From positions 1-64,000 of the forward strand of contig NZ_JBGSXS010000272.1 of NCBI RefSeq assembly GCF_041751335.1: a stretch of 64,000 bases of DNA, in the 5' to 3' direction. How positions within the stretch are numbered: position 1 is the stretch's first letter; each line of letters begins with the position of its first letter. The notes beneath the pieces were generated by a model. It saw only the letters and a list, made by a program, of their open reading frames with translations. It did not search any database and was not told where the DNA came from. Source of the stretch: Aquiflexum sp041751335 (GTDB lineage Bacteria > Bacteroidota > Bacteroidia > Cytophagales > Cyclobacteriaceae). The position numbers and the translations under genes are program-made. Positions 15,760 through 23,584 of the stretch are shown piece after piece.

Positions 15760-17574
15760 ATGAAGCAAAAACAATTGATACTTATACTTTTAATTTTAAA
15801 TCCTTTCTCACTGATGGCCCAGTCGGATTCCATAGATACCGAAAATTGGTTGAGCAGTCCTGGGATTATCGGTACATTAGTATTAATGGCTATTATCCTG
15901 ATAGTAGCCGTTTTGATTATTGTTGCCAGGCTTAACAGTTACGTTAGCGGACTTAATGAAAAAAGACAAAGAAATCAAAGGCTTGAATTTAGTGAAGAAT
16001 TAGCTAATCTGGAGGAAGGTGATATTGACAATATTCTGGAAAAGCGCAAACAGTCCCTCAAATATCAACTTAAAGGTACTGAGTTGGGCAGCGACTATGA
16101 AGCTAAAGATGAAAAGGGCCTTATTCAAGCAGTAACCAACGAGCCGGATAATCCCATAGCAGATGAAAAAAAGCGTGCCGGCGAAGCATTGGAAACCCCG
16201 GAAAAACTTAAACAACTCGTCGTATTTTATATTGGAGCGGCTGCGTTTTGGCTGGTTTTCGGCACATTGGTGGGTCAGTATTTAGGGATGAAGTTTATTT
16301 GGCCGGAATTGGACAATATTTCCTGGCTCTCCTTTGGCAGATTACGACCGGTACACACCAATGCTGTATTCTGGGGTTGGGCATCTTTGGCAATGTATGG
16401 ATTGGGTTATTTTGTTATAGCCAGGACCAGTAACACAAAAATCTACAATTATATATGGGGATGGTTTGCATTTGTGTTGATTAACCTAGCCGTATTACTT
16501 GGTTCGCTATTTCTGATGGGCGGAATCAACAATGGAGGTGGAGAATACCGAGAGTACATCTGGCCAGTGATGTTGCTTTTCGCTATAGGACTTGTTATCA
16601 ATTTCTTAAATTTTTATAAGACAGTCGCCAACCGGAAGATTTCCGAAATTTACGTATCGAATTGGTACATATTGGGCGCCATGGTGTGGACCATTGTGTT
16701 AATAATAATTGGCTATTTGCCTTTCTACCAAAACGGTCTGGGCGAAACCGTGACCCAGGGATATTACATGCATCAGGGTGTGGGCATGTGGTTCATGACA
16801 TTTACCTTAGGGCTCCTCTATTACTACTTGCCGGCAGCGCTGAACAAACCCATCTATTCTTATTCTTTGGGCGTTTTGGCTTTCTGGACACAGATGCTTT
16901 TCTATACCATGATCGGCACACATCACTTTGTGTTTAGTCCGCTTCCTTGGTGGCTGCAAACAGTGGCAATTGTTTTCAGCGCAGGAATGCTAATTCCTGT
17001 AATAGCAGGAACCACTAACTTCCTGATGACCATGAAAGGCAGCTTTCATCAAATTTCCAAAAGTTATATCTTGCCCTTTTTCCTGGTAGGTGTAATTTAT
17101 TACTTTGTCGGATCCGCACAGGGTAGCTTACAGGCTTTCCGTTTCACCAACTACGTCTGGCACTTTACCGATTTCAATGTGGCTCATTCCCACATTACTA
17201 TGTATGGTATCATCACCTTTATGCTATGGGCGTGTATATATGCCATACTTCCCCGTATCACCGGAAAAGAGCCTCCACAGTTATTGGTGGGGGCACATTT
17301 CTGGTTGGCCTTTATCGGACTTTTTGCTTATGCGATTTCATTGATGGCCGGAGGGACTCTCAAAGGTTTGAGCTGGGTGGAGGGATTACCTTTCATAGAG
17401 TCCGTAATCATGATGAAGCAATATTGGGTATCCAGAGCAATCGGAGGTACGCTCATGTTTATCTCACACCTTATTTTTGCATACAATATTTACCTGATGG
17501 TGAGGCAAGATAACGGTGTAAAAAGCAATATAAAAAGCAGTGCAGACCTAAAAGAATCCAAAGCTCATGTTTAA
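15760..17574 (+). CDS. ccoN: cbb3-like cytochrome oxidase catalytic subunit with an N-terminal extension
   Basis: A 604-residue C-family heme-copper oxidase subunit I. Residues 1-150 are an extension: a signal-like segment, one membrane helix (about 36-56) and a charged stretch. The core has the low-spin heme ligand H199 (RPVHTNAVFWGW) and CuB/heme ligands H338, H388-H389 and H476/H478. The helix VII tyrosine typical of O2-reducing CcoN is kept (FYTMIGTHH, Tyr382). These features favour oxygen reduction over NO reduction. The gene overlaps the next by 8 bases. Its place behind the nos operon suggests use at low oxygen. Confidence 0.88.
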   Translation: MKQKQLILILLILNPFSLMAQSDSIDTENWLSSPGIIGTLVLMAIILIVAVLIIVARLNSYVSGLNEKRQRNQRLEFSEELANLEEGDIDNILEKRKQSLKYQLKGTELGSDYEAKDEKGLIQAVTNEPDNPIADEKKRAGEALETPEKLKQLVVFYIGAAAFWLVFGTLVGQYLGMKFIWPELDNISWLSFGRLRPVHTNAVFWGWASLAMYGLGYFVIARTSNTKIYNYIWGWFAFVLINLAVLLGSLFLMGGINNGGGEYREYIWPVMLLFAIGLVINFLNFYKTVANRKISEIYVSNWYILGAMVWTIVLIIIGYLPFYQNGLGETVTQGYYMHQGVGMWFMTFTLGLLYYYLPAALNKPIYSYSLGVLAFWTQMLFYTMIGTHHFVFSPLPWWLQTVAIVFSAGMLIPVIAGTTNFLMTMKGSFHQISKSYILPFFLVGVIYYFVGSAQGSLQAFRFTNYVWHFTDFNVAHSHITMYGIITFMLWACIYAILPRITGKEPPQLLVGAHFWLAFIGLFAYAISLMAGGTLKGLSWVEGLPFIESVIMMKQYWVSRAIGGTLMFISHLIFAYNIYLMVRQDNGVKSNIKSSADLKESKAHV

Positions 17575-18577
17575 TGTTCATAAAAATCTTAGAAATTTAG
17601 TCTTTATTTCTTTTCTGGGCTTTCTCATATTAAGTCTTGGGGTAGCAATATTCCCGGCCTACCAGATGCAGAACAATACAGCGCCTTTGGCAGAGATGGA
17701 GCCCATGAGTGAAGCTGAACTTCGGGGATTGCATTTATTCATTAAAGAAGGCTGTGTAGCTTGTCATACCCAGCAGGTCAGAAGTATAGAGATGGATAAA
17801 ACCTGGGGTACCCGGCCATCCATTCCTTCGGATTACTATTACAGCAAACAGCGCATGGACATCTGGCGACAGTCGCCTTCCTTGTTGGGAAGTGAGCGTA
17901 CAGGTCCTGACCTGACCGAAATTGGAAAGCGACAGCCAAGCGAAGACTGGCATTTGCTGCATTTATATAATCCCCGCATTGTAGTGCCGGCGTCCATTAT
18001 GCCGTCTTACCCATGGATGTTTGAAGAAAAGACCGCCCCGAGCGAGGATGAAAAAGTAATACCCGTGCCAGCTGAGTATAAAAAAAAGGGAACAGTGATA
18101 ACACCAAAACAGGATGCCATGGATCTGGTGGCTTACCTGCAATCACTCAAGCAGGCGGCACTCACAGGTCAGCAGCCGGAATTTATTCCATCAAAAAGAA
18201 AAAAACTGGAAGAAACCATTGCTGCCATAGGTGTTCCGGGGCAAAAACAACTTCCTGATGGAAAAAACTTGTATATGGCAACCTGTTCAGCCTGTCACCA
18301 AGCGAATGGTACTGGCTTGCCGGGGGCTTTTCCATCCCTGATTGGAAGTCCGGTCGTGAATGACTCAGACCCGGAGATGCTGGTAAGGATCATTTTGCAA
18401 GGCTATGATGCCCGTCCGGAATTTGCTCAGATGCCAGGCTTTGCCGATCAGTTAAGCGATATGGAGATTGCCGCTGTCGCTAATCATGAACGAAAAAGTT
18501 GGGGAAATGATGCCCCGGAAATAACAGCTGAGAATGTTAAAAAAATCAGGGATTTTGTCAAGGATCAAATTCAATAA
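17567..18577 (+). CDS. ccoO: CcoO-type cytochrome c fused to a second cytochrome c domain
   Basis: 336 residues with an N-terminal membrane anchor (about 10-30). A CcoO-like domain follows: heme motif CVACHTQQVRS, then RQSPSLLGSERTGPDL and an axial-Met candidate in IMPSYPWM. The C-terminal class I cytochrome c has CSACH and QMPGFADQL. The second domain takes the place of CcoP, since no separate ccoP gene follows. It carries electrons to the CcoN-like subunit. The start ATG lies within the ccoN end, so translation is coupled. Confidence 0.88.
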   Translation: MFNVHKNLRNLVFISFLGFLILSLGVAIFPAYQMQNNTAPLAEMEPMSEAELRGLHLFIKEGCVACHTQQVRSIEMDKTWGTRPSIPSDYYYSKQRMDIWRQSPSLLGSERTGPDLTEIGKRQPSEDWHLLHLYNPRIVVPASIMPSYPWMFEEKTAPSEDEKVIPVPAEYKKKGTVITPKQDAMDLVAYLQSLKQAALTGQQPEFIPSKRKKLEETIAAIGVPGQKQLPDGKNLYMATCSACHQANGTGLPGAFPSLIGSPVVNDSDPEMLVRIILQGYDARPEFAQMPGFADQLSDMEIAAVANHERKSWGNDAPEITAENVKKIRDFVKDQIQ

Positions 18578-18579
18578 TT

Positions 18580-18885
18580 ATGAGAAATATAAAGAAGTTC
18601 AGTTTGGCCACAATTTTCGCTTTAATAGGTTCGATGCCTTCAGTTTTAGCCTGCGAATTGTGTAAGCAAAACCAGCCCAAAATGCTGAAAAATATAACCC
18701 ATGGTACCGGGCCGCAAAGCGAGTGGGATTATGTAATCATCATCATTGGAATTATTATCGTTTGCCTCACACTTTTTTACAGTGTGAAATTTCTCGTAAG
18801 ACCCCAAGAAAAAGATCCCGACCATATTAAAAATATTGTTGTGAATGAAGGAAGACTGGTAAATGAATCCGACAGCTATAGCTGA
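18580..18885 (+). CDS. Small membrane protein of the oxidase operon
   Basis: 101 residues: a signal-like N-terminus, a CELCKQNQPK segment with a Cys pair, then one membrane helix (about 50-72) and a basic cytoplasmic tail. It starts 3 bases after the ccoO-like stop and overlaps the next gene. Position and size recall CcoQ/CcoH-like accessory subunits, but the sequence is not a clear match. The CxxC pair facing the periplasm could bind copper or heme; that is inference. Confidence 0.6.
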   Translation: MRNIKKFSLATIFALIGSMPSVLACELCKQNQPKMLKNITHGTGPQSEWDYVIIIIGIIIVCLTLFYSVKFLVRPQEKDPDHIKNIVVNEGRLVNESDSYS

Positions 18886-19363
18886 ATCGACTATTAAACA
18901 TGAATTTACTATGACAAACAAAATAATTATAGATGGGCAATTTGATGACAGCAGAATCATTAAAGTATTCCTGAACGATGAAGAAAAGCCTTTTGCCGAA
19001 TTTCACCCACCTGTCAAATTTGTGCTGGATACCACCAAAATACCTGATGGCAAGCATCGGTTGAGGATCGTGGCAAAGTCTTCCAATAATGTGGAAGGTG
19101 TCAAAGAAATCCCGTTTGAAGTTCGCAACGGTCCGGAAATATCTGTAGTTGGGTTAAAATCCGGTGAGATAGTGGACAATCAAGTTGCTATAATTCTCAA
19201 TGCTTATGGTAGTGAGAGAAAAGATGAATTCATTGTTACGGGTTCCGAAACTCCAAAGGGAATTCCAGCTTGGGTTTGGGCTTTGGTAGTGGCTTTTATT
19301 GGCTTTGCACTTTTCTATTTCATCATGTATTCAACTCCGGAATTTTACAAATCTTTTTTCTGA
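18863..19363 (+). CDS. Ig-like membrane-anchored subunit of the oxidase operon
   Basis: 166 residues if translation starts at ATG 18863 inside the previous gene; MTNKII at 18911 is the alternative. A beta-rich Ig-like region (residues 17-115: IIKVFLNDE, KHRLRIVAKS, ISVVGLKSGE) is followed by a linker and a single C-terminal membrane helix (WVWALVVAFIGFALF). This leaves a short tail inside. It has no heme or copper motif. As the last gene of the oxidase operon it may be a structural or assembly subunit; I do not know a named family. Confidence 0.55.
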   Translation: MNPTAIAESTIKHEFTMTNKIIIDGQFDDSRIIKVFLNDEEKPFAEFHPPVKFVLDTTKIPDGKHRLRIVAKSSNNVEGVKEIPFEVRNGPEISVVGLKSGEIVDNQVAIILNAYGSERKDEFIVTGSETPKGIPAWVWALVVAFIGFALFYFIMYSTPEFYKSFF

Positions 19364-19454
19364 TAGGAGCAAAGAAAGATATCATTTAACTTGAGGGTTT
19401 TAAATAGCCTCTGGATAGTTTTTATGGCTACGATTTTATAGAATAACAAAAAAA

Positions 19455-21953
19455 ATGAGACATACTTATCATATTCAAGGAATGACGTGCAAGGGATGTT
19501 CCGGTCATGTAGAAAAAATACTTTCAAATGTGAAAGGGGTTTCAAAAGCATCAGTTGATTTAGAAAAGGCTGAAGCCTCCATCGAAATGGAAAAACATAT
19601 TCCATTTGAAACATTTCAAGAGGCTTTAAAAAATGATGGTGCAACATATAGTATTCATAAATCCGGCGGGCATCAACATCATCCGGAAGCTAAAAAAGAG
19701 AAATTAAATGGAAAAGGCACGGGCACATTTTATTGCCCGATGCATTGCGAAGGCGATAAAACCTATGACAAAGCAGGCGATTGTCCGGTCTGTGGAATGG
19801 ATTTAGTCGAAGAGCAAAATATATCGGGCACCTCGTCAGAACAATGGACCTGCCCAATGCACCCGGAAATAGTAAAAGATGAAGCCGGTGCCTGTCCTAT
19901 TTGCGGTATGGATTTGGTGCCACTACAAGCTGACCTCTCAGCGGAAGAAAAAACATACAAAAACCTGTTAAGGAAATTTTGGATAGCATCAGTTTTCACG
20001 TTACCTATCTTCCTGATCGCAATGAGTGAAATGATTTCCAACAATCCATTATATCAAATACTGGAACAAAAACATTGGAATTGGATTCAGTTTGCATTGT
20101 CCATTCCAGTGGTGTTTTATGCCACTTGGATGTTTTTTGAGCGTGCTTATAAAAGTATTAAAACGTGGAATCTCAATATGTTTACCCTGATCGGAATCGG
20201 GGCCGGGGTGGCTTGGTTATTTAGTGTGTTTGGAATGCTTTTTCCGGATATATTTCCAGTACAGTTTAAAACCGAATCAGGTGCAGTTCACGTCTATTTT
20301 GAAGCTGCAACTGTAATTTTAACCCTTGTACTTCTCGGACAATTATTGGAAGCCCGTGCCCATAGCAAAACCAATTCGGCGGTAAAAGAACTTTTAAAAT
20401 TAGCACCTAACAAAGCTATTAAAATAGTCAATGGTGAAGAAGTAGAAGTGAGTATCGACAAAATAGAATTAGGGGATATCTTAAAAGTAAAACCTGGCGA
20501 AAAAATACCTGTAGATGGTATAATTTCAGAAGGCGAAACCACCATTGACGAATCCATGATTACGGGAGAACCTATTCCTGTAAATAAAGCCGAGGGAGAT
20601 AAAGTAAGCAGTGGCACAATTAATGGCAACCAATCTTTTCTGATGAAAGCAGAAAAAGTAGGTAGCGACACTTTACTATCCCAGATCATTCATATGGTGA
20701 ATAATGCCAGTAGAAGTCGTGCCCCTATTCAGAATTTGGCAGATAAAGTTTCAGGCTATTTTGTTCCGGTTGTCGTCCTTATTTCTTTGCTCACCTTTGC
20801 GGTTTGGGCTATTTGGGGACCGGAACCTGCTTATGTATTTGCGTTTGTGAATGCCATTGCTGTGTTGATTATTGCCTGTCCCTGTGCTTTAGGGTTGGCA
20901 ACACCAATGTCCGTTATGGTTGGTGTTGGCAAAGGCGCCCAAAATGGGGTGTTGATCAAAAATGCCGAAGCACTCGAAAAGCTAAACAAGGTAGATACCT
21001 TGATCATTGACAAAACAGGCACCATAACCGAAGGCAAACCCACAGTAGAAAAAATGGGTGCTTTTGATAATGGTTTCAGTGAAAGCGAAGTGCTTCAATA
21101 TATCGTTTCATTAAACAGCAATAGCGAGCACCCATTAGCTGAAGCAACGGTGAAATATGGTAAAGAACAAAGCGTAGATATTCTAAAATCTGAAAATTTC
21201 AGTGCTGTAACAGGCAAAGGTGTTGAGGCAATAGTTGAAGATAAAAAAGTTGCATTGGGCAATCCGAAAATGATGGAATATGCTAATGCAGAAATTACTT
21301 CTACAATGCAGGAAGAGGCTAAAAAATACCAGCAGCAGGGTAAAACAGTTTCATACCTGTCTGTTGATCAAACAGTAGCTGGCTATGTGGTGATTGGCGA
21401 TAAAATAAAGACCACAAGTGCGAAAGCCATTGCCGAACTTCAAAAACAAGGTATCGATGTGATTATGCTGACAGGCGATAATCACGACACCGCAAAAGCC
21501 GTTGCTGACGAACTCAATTTAGCAGATTTTAAAGCCAGTATGCTTCCAGAAGATAAAATGAATGAAGTGGAAAAACTGCAACAACAGGGCAAAGTGGTGG
21601 CAATGGCGGGTGATGGTATAAATGATGCCCCTGCTTTGGCAAAAAGTGATGTAGGTATTGCCATGGGAACAGGTACAGACGTTGCCATTGAAAGCGCAAT
21701 GATAACGCTGATAAAAGGCGATTTGCAGGGCATTGTAAAAGCACGCAATTTGAGTCACTCAGTAATGATAAACATCAAGCAAAACCTGTTTTTTGCACTT
21801 ATATACAATACCCTAGGTATTCCGATTGCAGCAGGTTTGTTATTTCCTTTTTTTGGGATATTACTATCACCCATGATAGCGGCATTGGCAATGAGTTTTA
21901 GCTCTGTATCTGTTATAGGCAATGCTTTACGGTTAAGGACCGTTGATATTTAA
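19455..21953 (+). CDS. copA: Copper-exporting P1B-type ATPase
   Basis: 832 residues. N-terminal HMA domain with GMTCKGC (Cys12, Cys15), then two heavy-metal-binding segments of the type YCPMHCEG...CPVCGMDL and TCPMHPEI...CPICGMDL. The P-type ATPase core has the membrane CPC motif (475-477), TGE phosphatase loop (ITGEPIPV), phosphorylation site DKTGT (Asp519), HP dipeptide (SEHPLAEA) and GDGINDAPAL. It pumps Cu(I) out of the cytoplasm. Placed 91 bases after the oxidase operon, it can supply copper for NosZ and the oxidase as well as detoxify. Confidence 0.94.
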   Translation: MRHTYHIQGMTCKGCSGHVEKILSNVKGVSKASVDLEKAEASIEMEKHIPFETFQEALKNDGATYSIHKSGGHQHHPEAKKEKLNGKGTGTFYCPMHCEGDKTYDKAGDCPVCGMDLVEEQNISGTSSEQWTCPMHPEIVKDEAGACPICGMDLVPLQADLSAEEKTYKNLLRKFWIASVFTLPIFLIAMSEMISNNPLYQILEQKHWNWIQFALSIPVVFYATWMFFERAYKSIKTWNLNMFTLIGIGAGVAWLFSVFGMLFPDIFPVQFKTESGAVHVYFEAATVILTLVLLGQLLEARAHSKTNSAVKELLKLAPNKAIKIVNGEEVEVSIDKIELGDILKVKPGEKIPVDGIISEGETTIDESMITGEPIPVNKAEGDKVSSGTINGNQSFLMKAEKVGSDTLLSQIIHMVNNASRSRAPIQNLADKVSGYFVPVVVLISLLTFAVWAIWGPEPAYVFAFVNAIAVLIIACPCALGLATPMSVMVGVGKGAQNGVLIKNAEALEKLNKVDTLIIDKTGTITEGKPTVEKMGAFDNGFSESEVLQYIVSLNSNSEHPLAEATVKYGKEQSVDILKSENFSAVTGKGVEAIVEDKKVALGNPKMMEYANAEITSTMQEEAKKYQQQGKTVSYLSVDQTVAGYVVIGDKIKTTSAKAIAELQKQGIDVIMLTGDNHDTAKAVADELNLADFKASMLPEDKMNEVEKLQQQGKVVAMAGDGINDAPALAKSDVGIAMGTGTDVAIESAMITLIKGDLQGIVKARNLSHSVMINIKQNLFFALIYNTLGIPIAAGLLFPFFGILLSPMIAALAMSFSSVSVIGNALRLRTVDI

Positions 21954-22317
21954 TTATTCCCCGCTGTTCGCCATTCCCGCTGTTCGACATTTGTAATGGC
22001 GAACGACAGATAATCAGGATTTGTAATCCTGGTCTCATTTACGGAGGGTTCTATGGGAATTACAAATTCCATTTATCTGTCCTCGCGATTGCAAATCACG
22101 AGGAGCGGCGGAGCAGCTCCAAGAATTGATTTTTTACCACCCTGATATTTTCTTATCATGGAATCATGCAATATAAACTAATTATAGTGTAATGCATAAA
22201 CCTTATATGTCACGTACTTTTATTAAAGTAAGTTTTAAACTATATAACCAATTCTGATTCATATAATTGAAGAATGCTTTTGGAAATGCTATCATGACAT
22301 TAAATACTTTATCAAAG
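21954..22317. other. Repeat cluster between copA and the SDR gene
   Basis: The first half is a cluster of four to five palindromes (21966-22121). The second half is AT-rich leader DNA with TAGTGTAATGCA, echoing part of the 83-base element. No gene was recognised. Confidence 0.5.
21966..22121. repeat. REP-like palindrome array, copy C (largest)
   Basis: Units in order: GTTCGCCATT / AATGGCGAAC arms (21966-22004), CAGGATT-TGT-AATCCTG (22015-22031), GGAATTACAAATTCC (22056-22070) and CCTCGCGATTGCAAATCACG with flanking AGG (22081-22103), then a GAGCGGCGGAGCAGCTCC tail. All share an ATTTGTAAT/ATTRCAAAT core. Confidence 0.75.
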
Positions 22318-23070
22318 ATGAAAAAATTAGAAAATAAAGTAGCAATTGTTACTGGTGGTGCAGGTAGTATTGGTAGAAATACTGCTAAACTTTTTTTAGA
22401 TGAGGGAGCTAAAGTACTTTTGGTAGATTTAAATGAAGAGGTACTTAAAAAAGCTGTTGAAGAATTGGGCGGAAAAGATGTCAGTTATTGTGTGGCGGAT
22501 GTATCCAAATCAGAAGACGTTCAAAAATACGCTGACAAAGCTGTGGAATATTTCGGGAAAATCGATGTCTTTTTTAACAATCCGGGAATTGAGGGAGTAG
22601 AAGAACCAATTGTTGACTATTCAAAAGAAATCTTTGACAAAGTAATTGCAGTCAACGAAAGAGGCGTTTGGTTGAGAAATAAATACGTATTGCCACAAAT
22701 GAATGTCGGTGGCAGCATCATATCATTATCAGGTTTGGTCGGAGGCCCATATATAAGCGCTTATATCACACGTGAACATATTTGTGTGGGAATTTTGCAG
22801 GTATTGTCTGTGGAAGCCGATCTCAAAAAAATAAAGGTAAATAGCATATATTCTTCTCCCTTTTTTAACCGAAAGATGCGCTCACCGGATGAAGGATTTT
22901 CCAGGGGGCAGGGATCAGAGGTAAAAGTAAATCTTGAATTGGCTATTCCTCTGTGGCAATATGTACAGCCCAATGAAATAGCAGAACTTGTATTGTTTTT
23001 AGCTAGCGATGATAATCAGTTTACAACTGGCACCTCTCAGTTATTTGATGGTGGAATGACTGTAAATTAA
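22318..23070 (+). CDS. Short-chain dehydrogenase/reductase-family protein with altered active site
   Basis: 250 residues from the ATG at 22318 (MKKLENKVAIVTGG); an upstream ATG at 22294 is possible. The Rossmann motif TGGAGSIG and a D-V-S segment are intact and the C-terminus has the usual FDGGMTVN. The NNAG motif reads NNPG, and the catalytic Y-x-x-x-K reads Y-I-T-R-E, so the lysine is replaced by glutamate. The usual C-terminal P-G after VNSI is also lost. It may bind nucleotide without normal oxidoreductase activity, or be an early pseudogene. It lies between two REP-like arrays. Confidence 0.8.
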   Translation: MKKLENKVAIVTGGAGSIGRNTAKLFLDEGAKVLLVDLNEEVLKKAVEELGGKDVSYCVADVSKSEDVQKYADKAVEYFGKIDVFFNNPGIEGVEEPIVDYSKEIFDKVIAVNERGVWLRNKYVLPQMNVGGSIISLSGLVGGPYISAYITREHICVGILQVLSVEADLKKIKVNSIYSSPFFNRKMRSPDEGFSRGQGSEVKVNLELAIPLWQYVQPNEIAELVLFLASDDNQFTTGTSQLFDGGMTVN

Positions 23071-23090
23071 ATAATGATCAAGGTTCTATT

Positions 23091-23142
23091 GGAATTACAA
23101 ATTCCAATCATCTGTTAACGGGATTGCAAAATCCGAGGAGCG
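23091..23142. repeat. REP-like palindrome pair, copy D
   Basis: GGAATTACAAATTCC (23091-23105) followed by ACGGGATTGCAAAATCCG and GAGGAGCGG (23118-23142). The preceding GGTTCTATT context matches the other copies. Confidence 0.7.
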
Positions 23143-23160
23143 GAAGTTTATGTTTTAGAA

Positions 23161-23505
23161 TTATTTTCCTTCCTTTACCAATCTCCAAAAAGCACCTACA
23201 TTTTTTGGAATGGGGATTTCTTCGATCTTAAAATAAATTGTATTTATCCCAATGGCAGCTTGGTAATGTGCCAGGTCTTGGAGCGTAAAAGTAGTCTTAT
23301 ATTCATCCCTGACCTCCTCTGCGTCTTTCAGACACAAGTTGGAGGTCGAAGTTGAACTTAGATCCAAAGTTAAATCCAAGCTTTTCTGAATTTCTTTCAA
23401 TAATGCCTCAATGGATCCGTCTTTGACTTTTTGTTGAATAAGTTTAAATAATTCATCTTTTGAGCTTTCCATAAACAAGGTTTTGTAAACAGTCTTATGA
23501 ATCAA
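23161..23505 (-). CDS. Hypothetical protein
   Basis: 114 codons; the more likely start is the second Met at 23472 (MESSKDELF), giving 103 residues. The N-terminal half is helical (LIQQKVKDGSIEALLKEIQKSL); the rest is mixed, with AFWRLVKEGK at the end. No family was recognised. It is bracketed by two REP-like palindrome pairs within about 450 bases, and follows the cytochrome-propeller gene on the same strand. Confidence 0.5.
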   Translation of the reverse strand: MIHKTVYKTLFMESSKDELFKLIQQKVKDGSIEALLKEIQKSLDLTLDLSSTSTSNLCLKDAEEVRDEYKTTFTLQDLAHYQAAIGINTIYFKIEEIPIPKNVGAFWRLVKEGK

Positions 23506-23530
23506 GATAAGGAATCTTTATTGAAGTTTT

Positions 23531-23583
23531 GGAATTACAAAATTCCATTTATCTGTCCCCGGGATTGCAAATCCCGGGGAGCG
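23531..23583. repeat. REP-like palindrome pair, copy E
   Basis: GGAATTACAAAATTCC (23531-23546) and a perfect CCCCGGGATTGCAAATCCCGGGG (core at 23564-23573) followed by AGCG. It lies directly behind the stop of the propeller-cytochrome gene and may also serve as its transcription end. Confidence 0.75.
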
Positions 23584-23584
23584 T

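Noticed and set aside
15760..18577. Nitric oxide reductase instead of oxidase
   Set aside because: Subunit I keeps the helix VII tyrosine and lacks the Glu-rich helix VI pattern of NorB. The second gene has a CcoO-like domain, not NorC.
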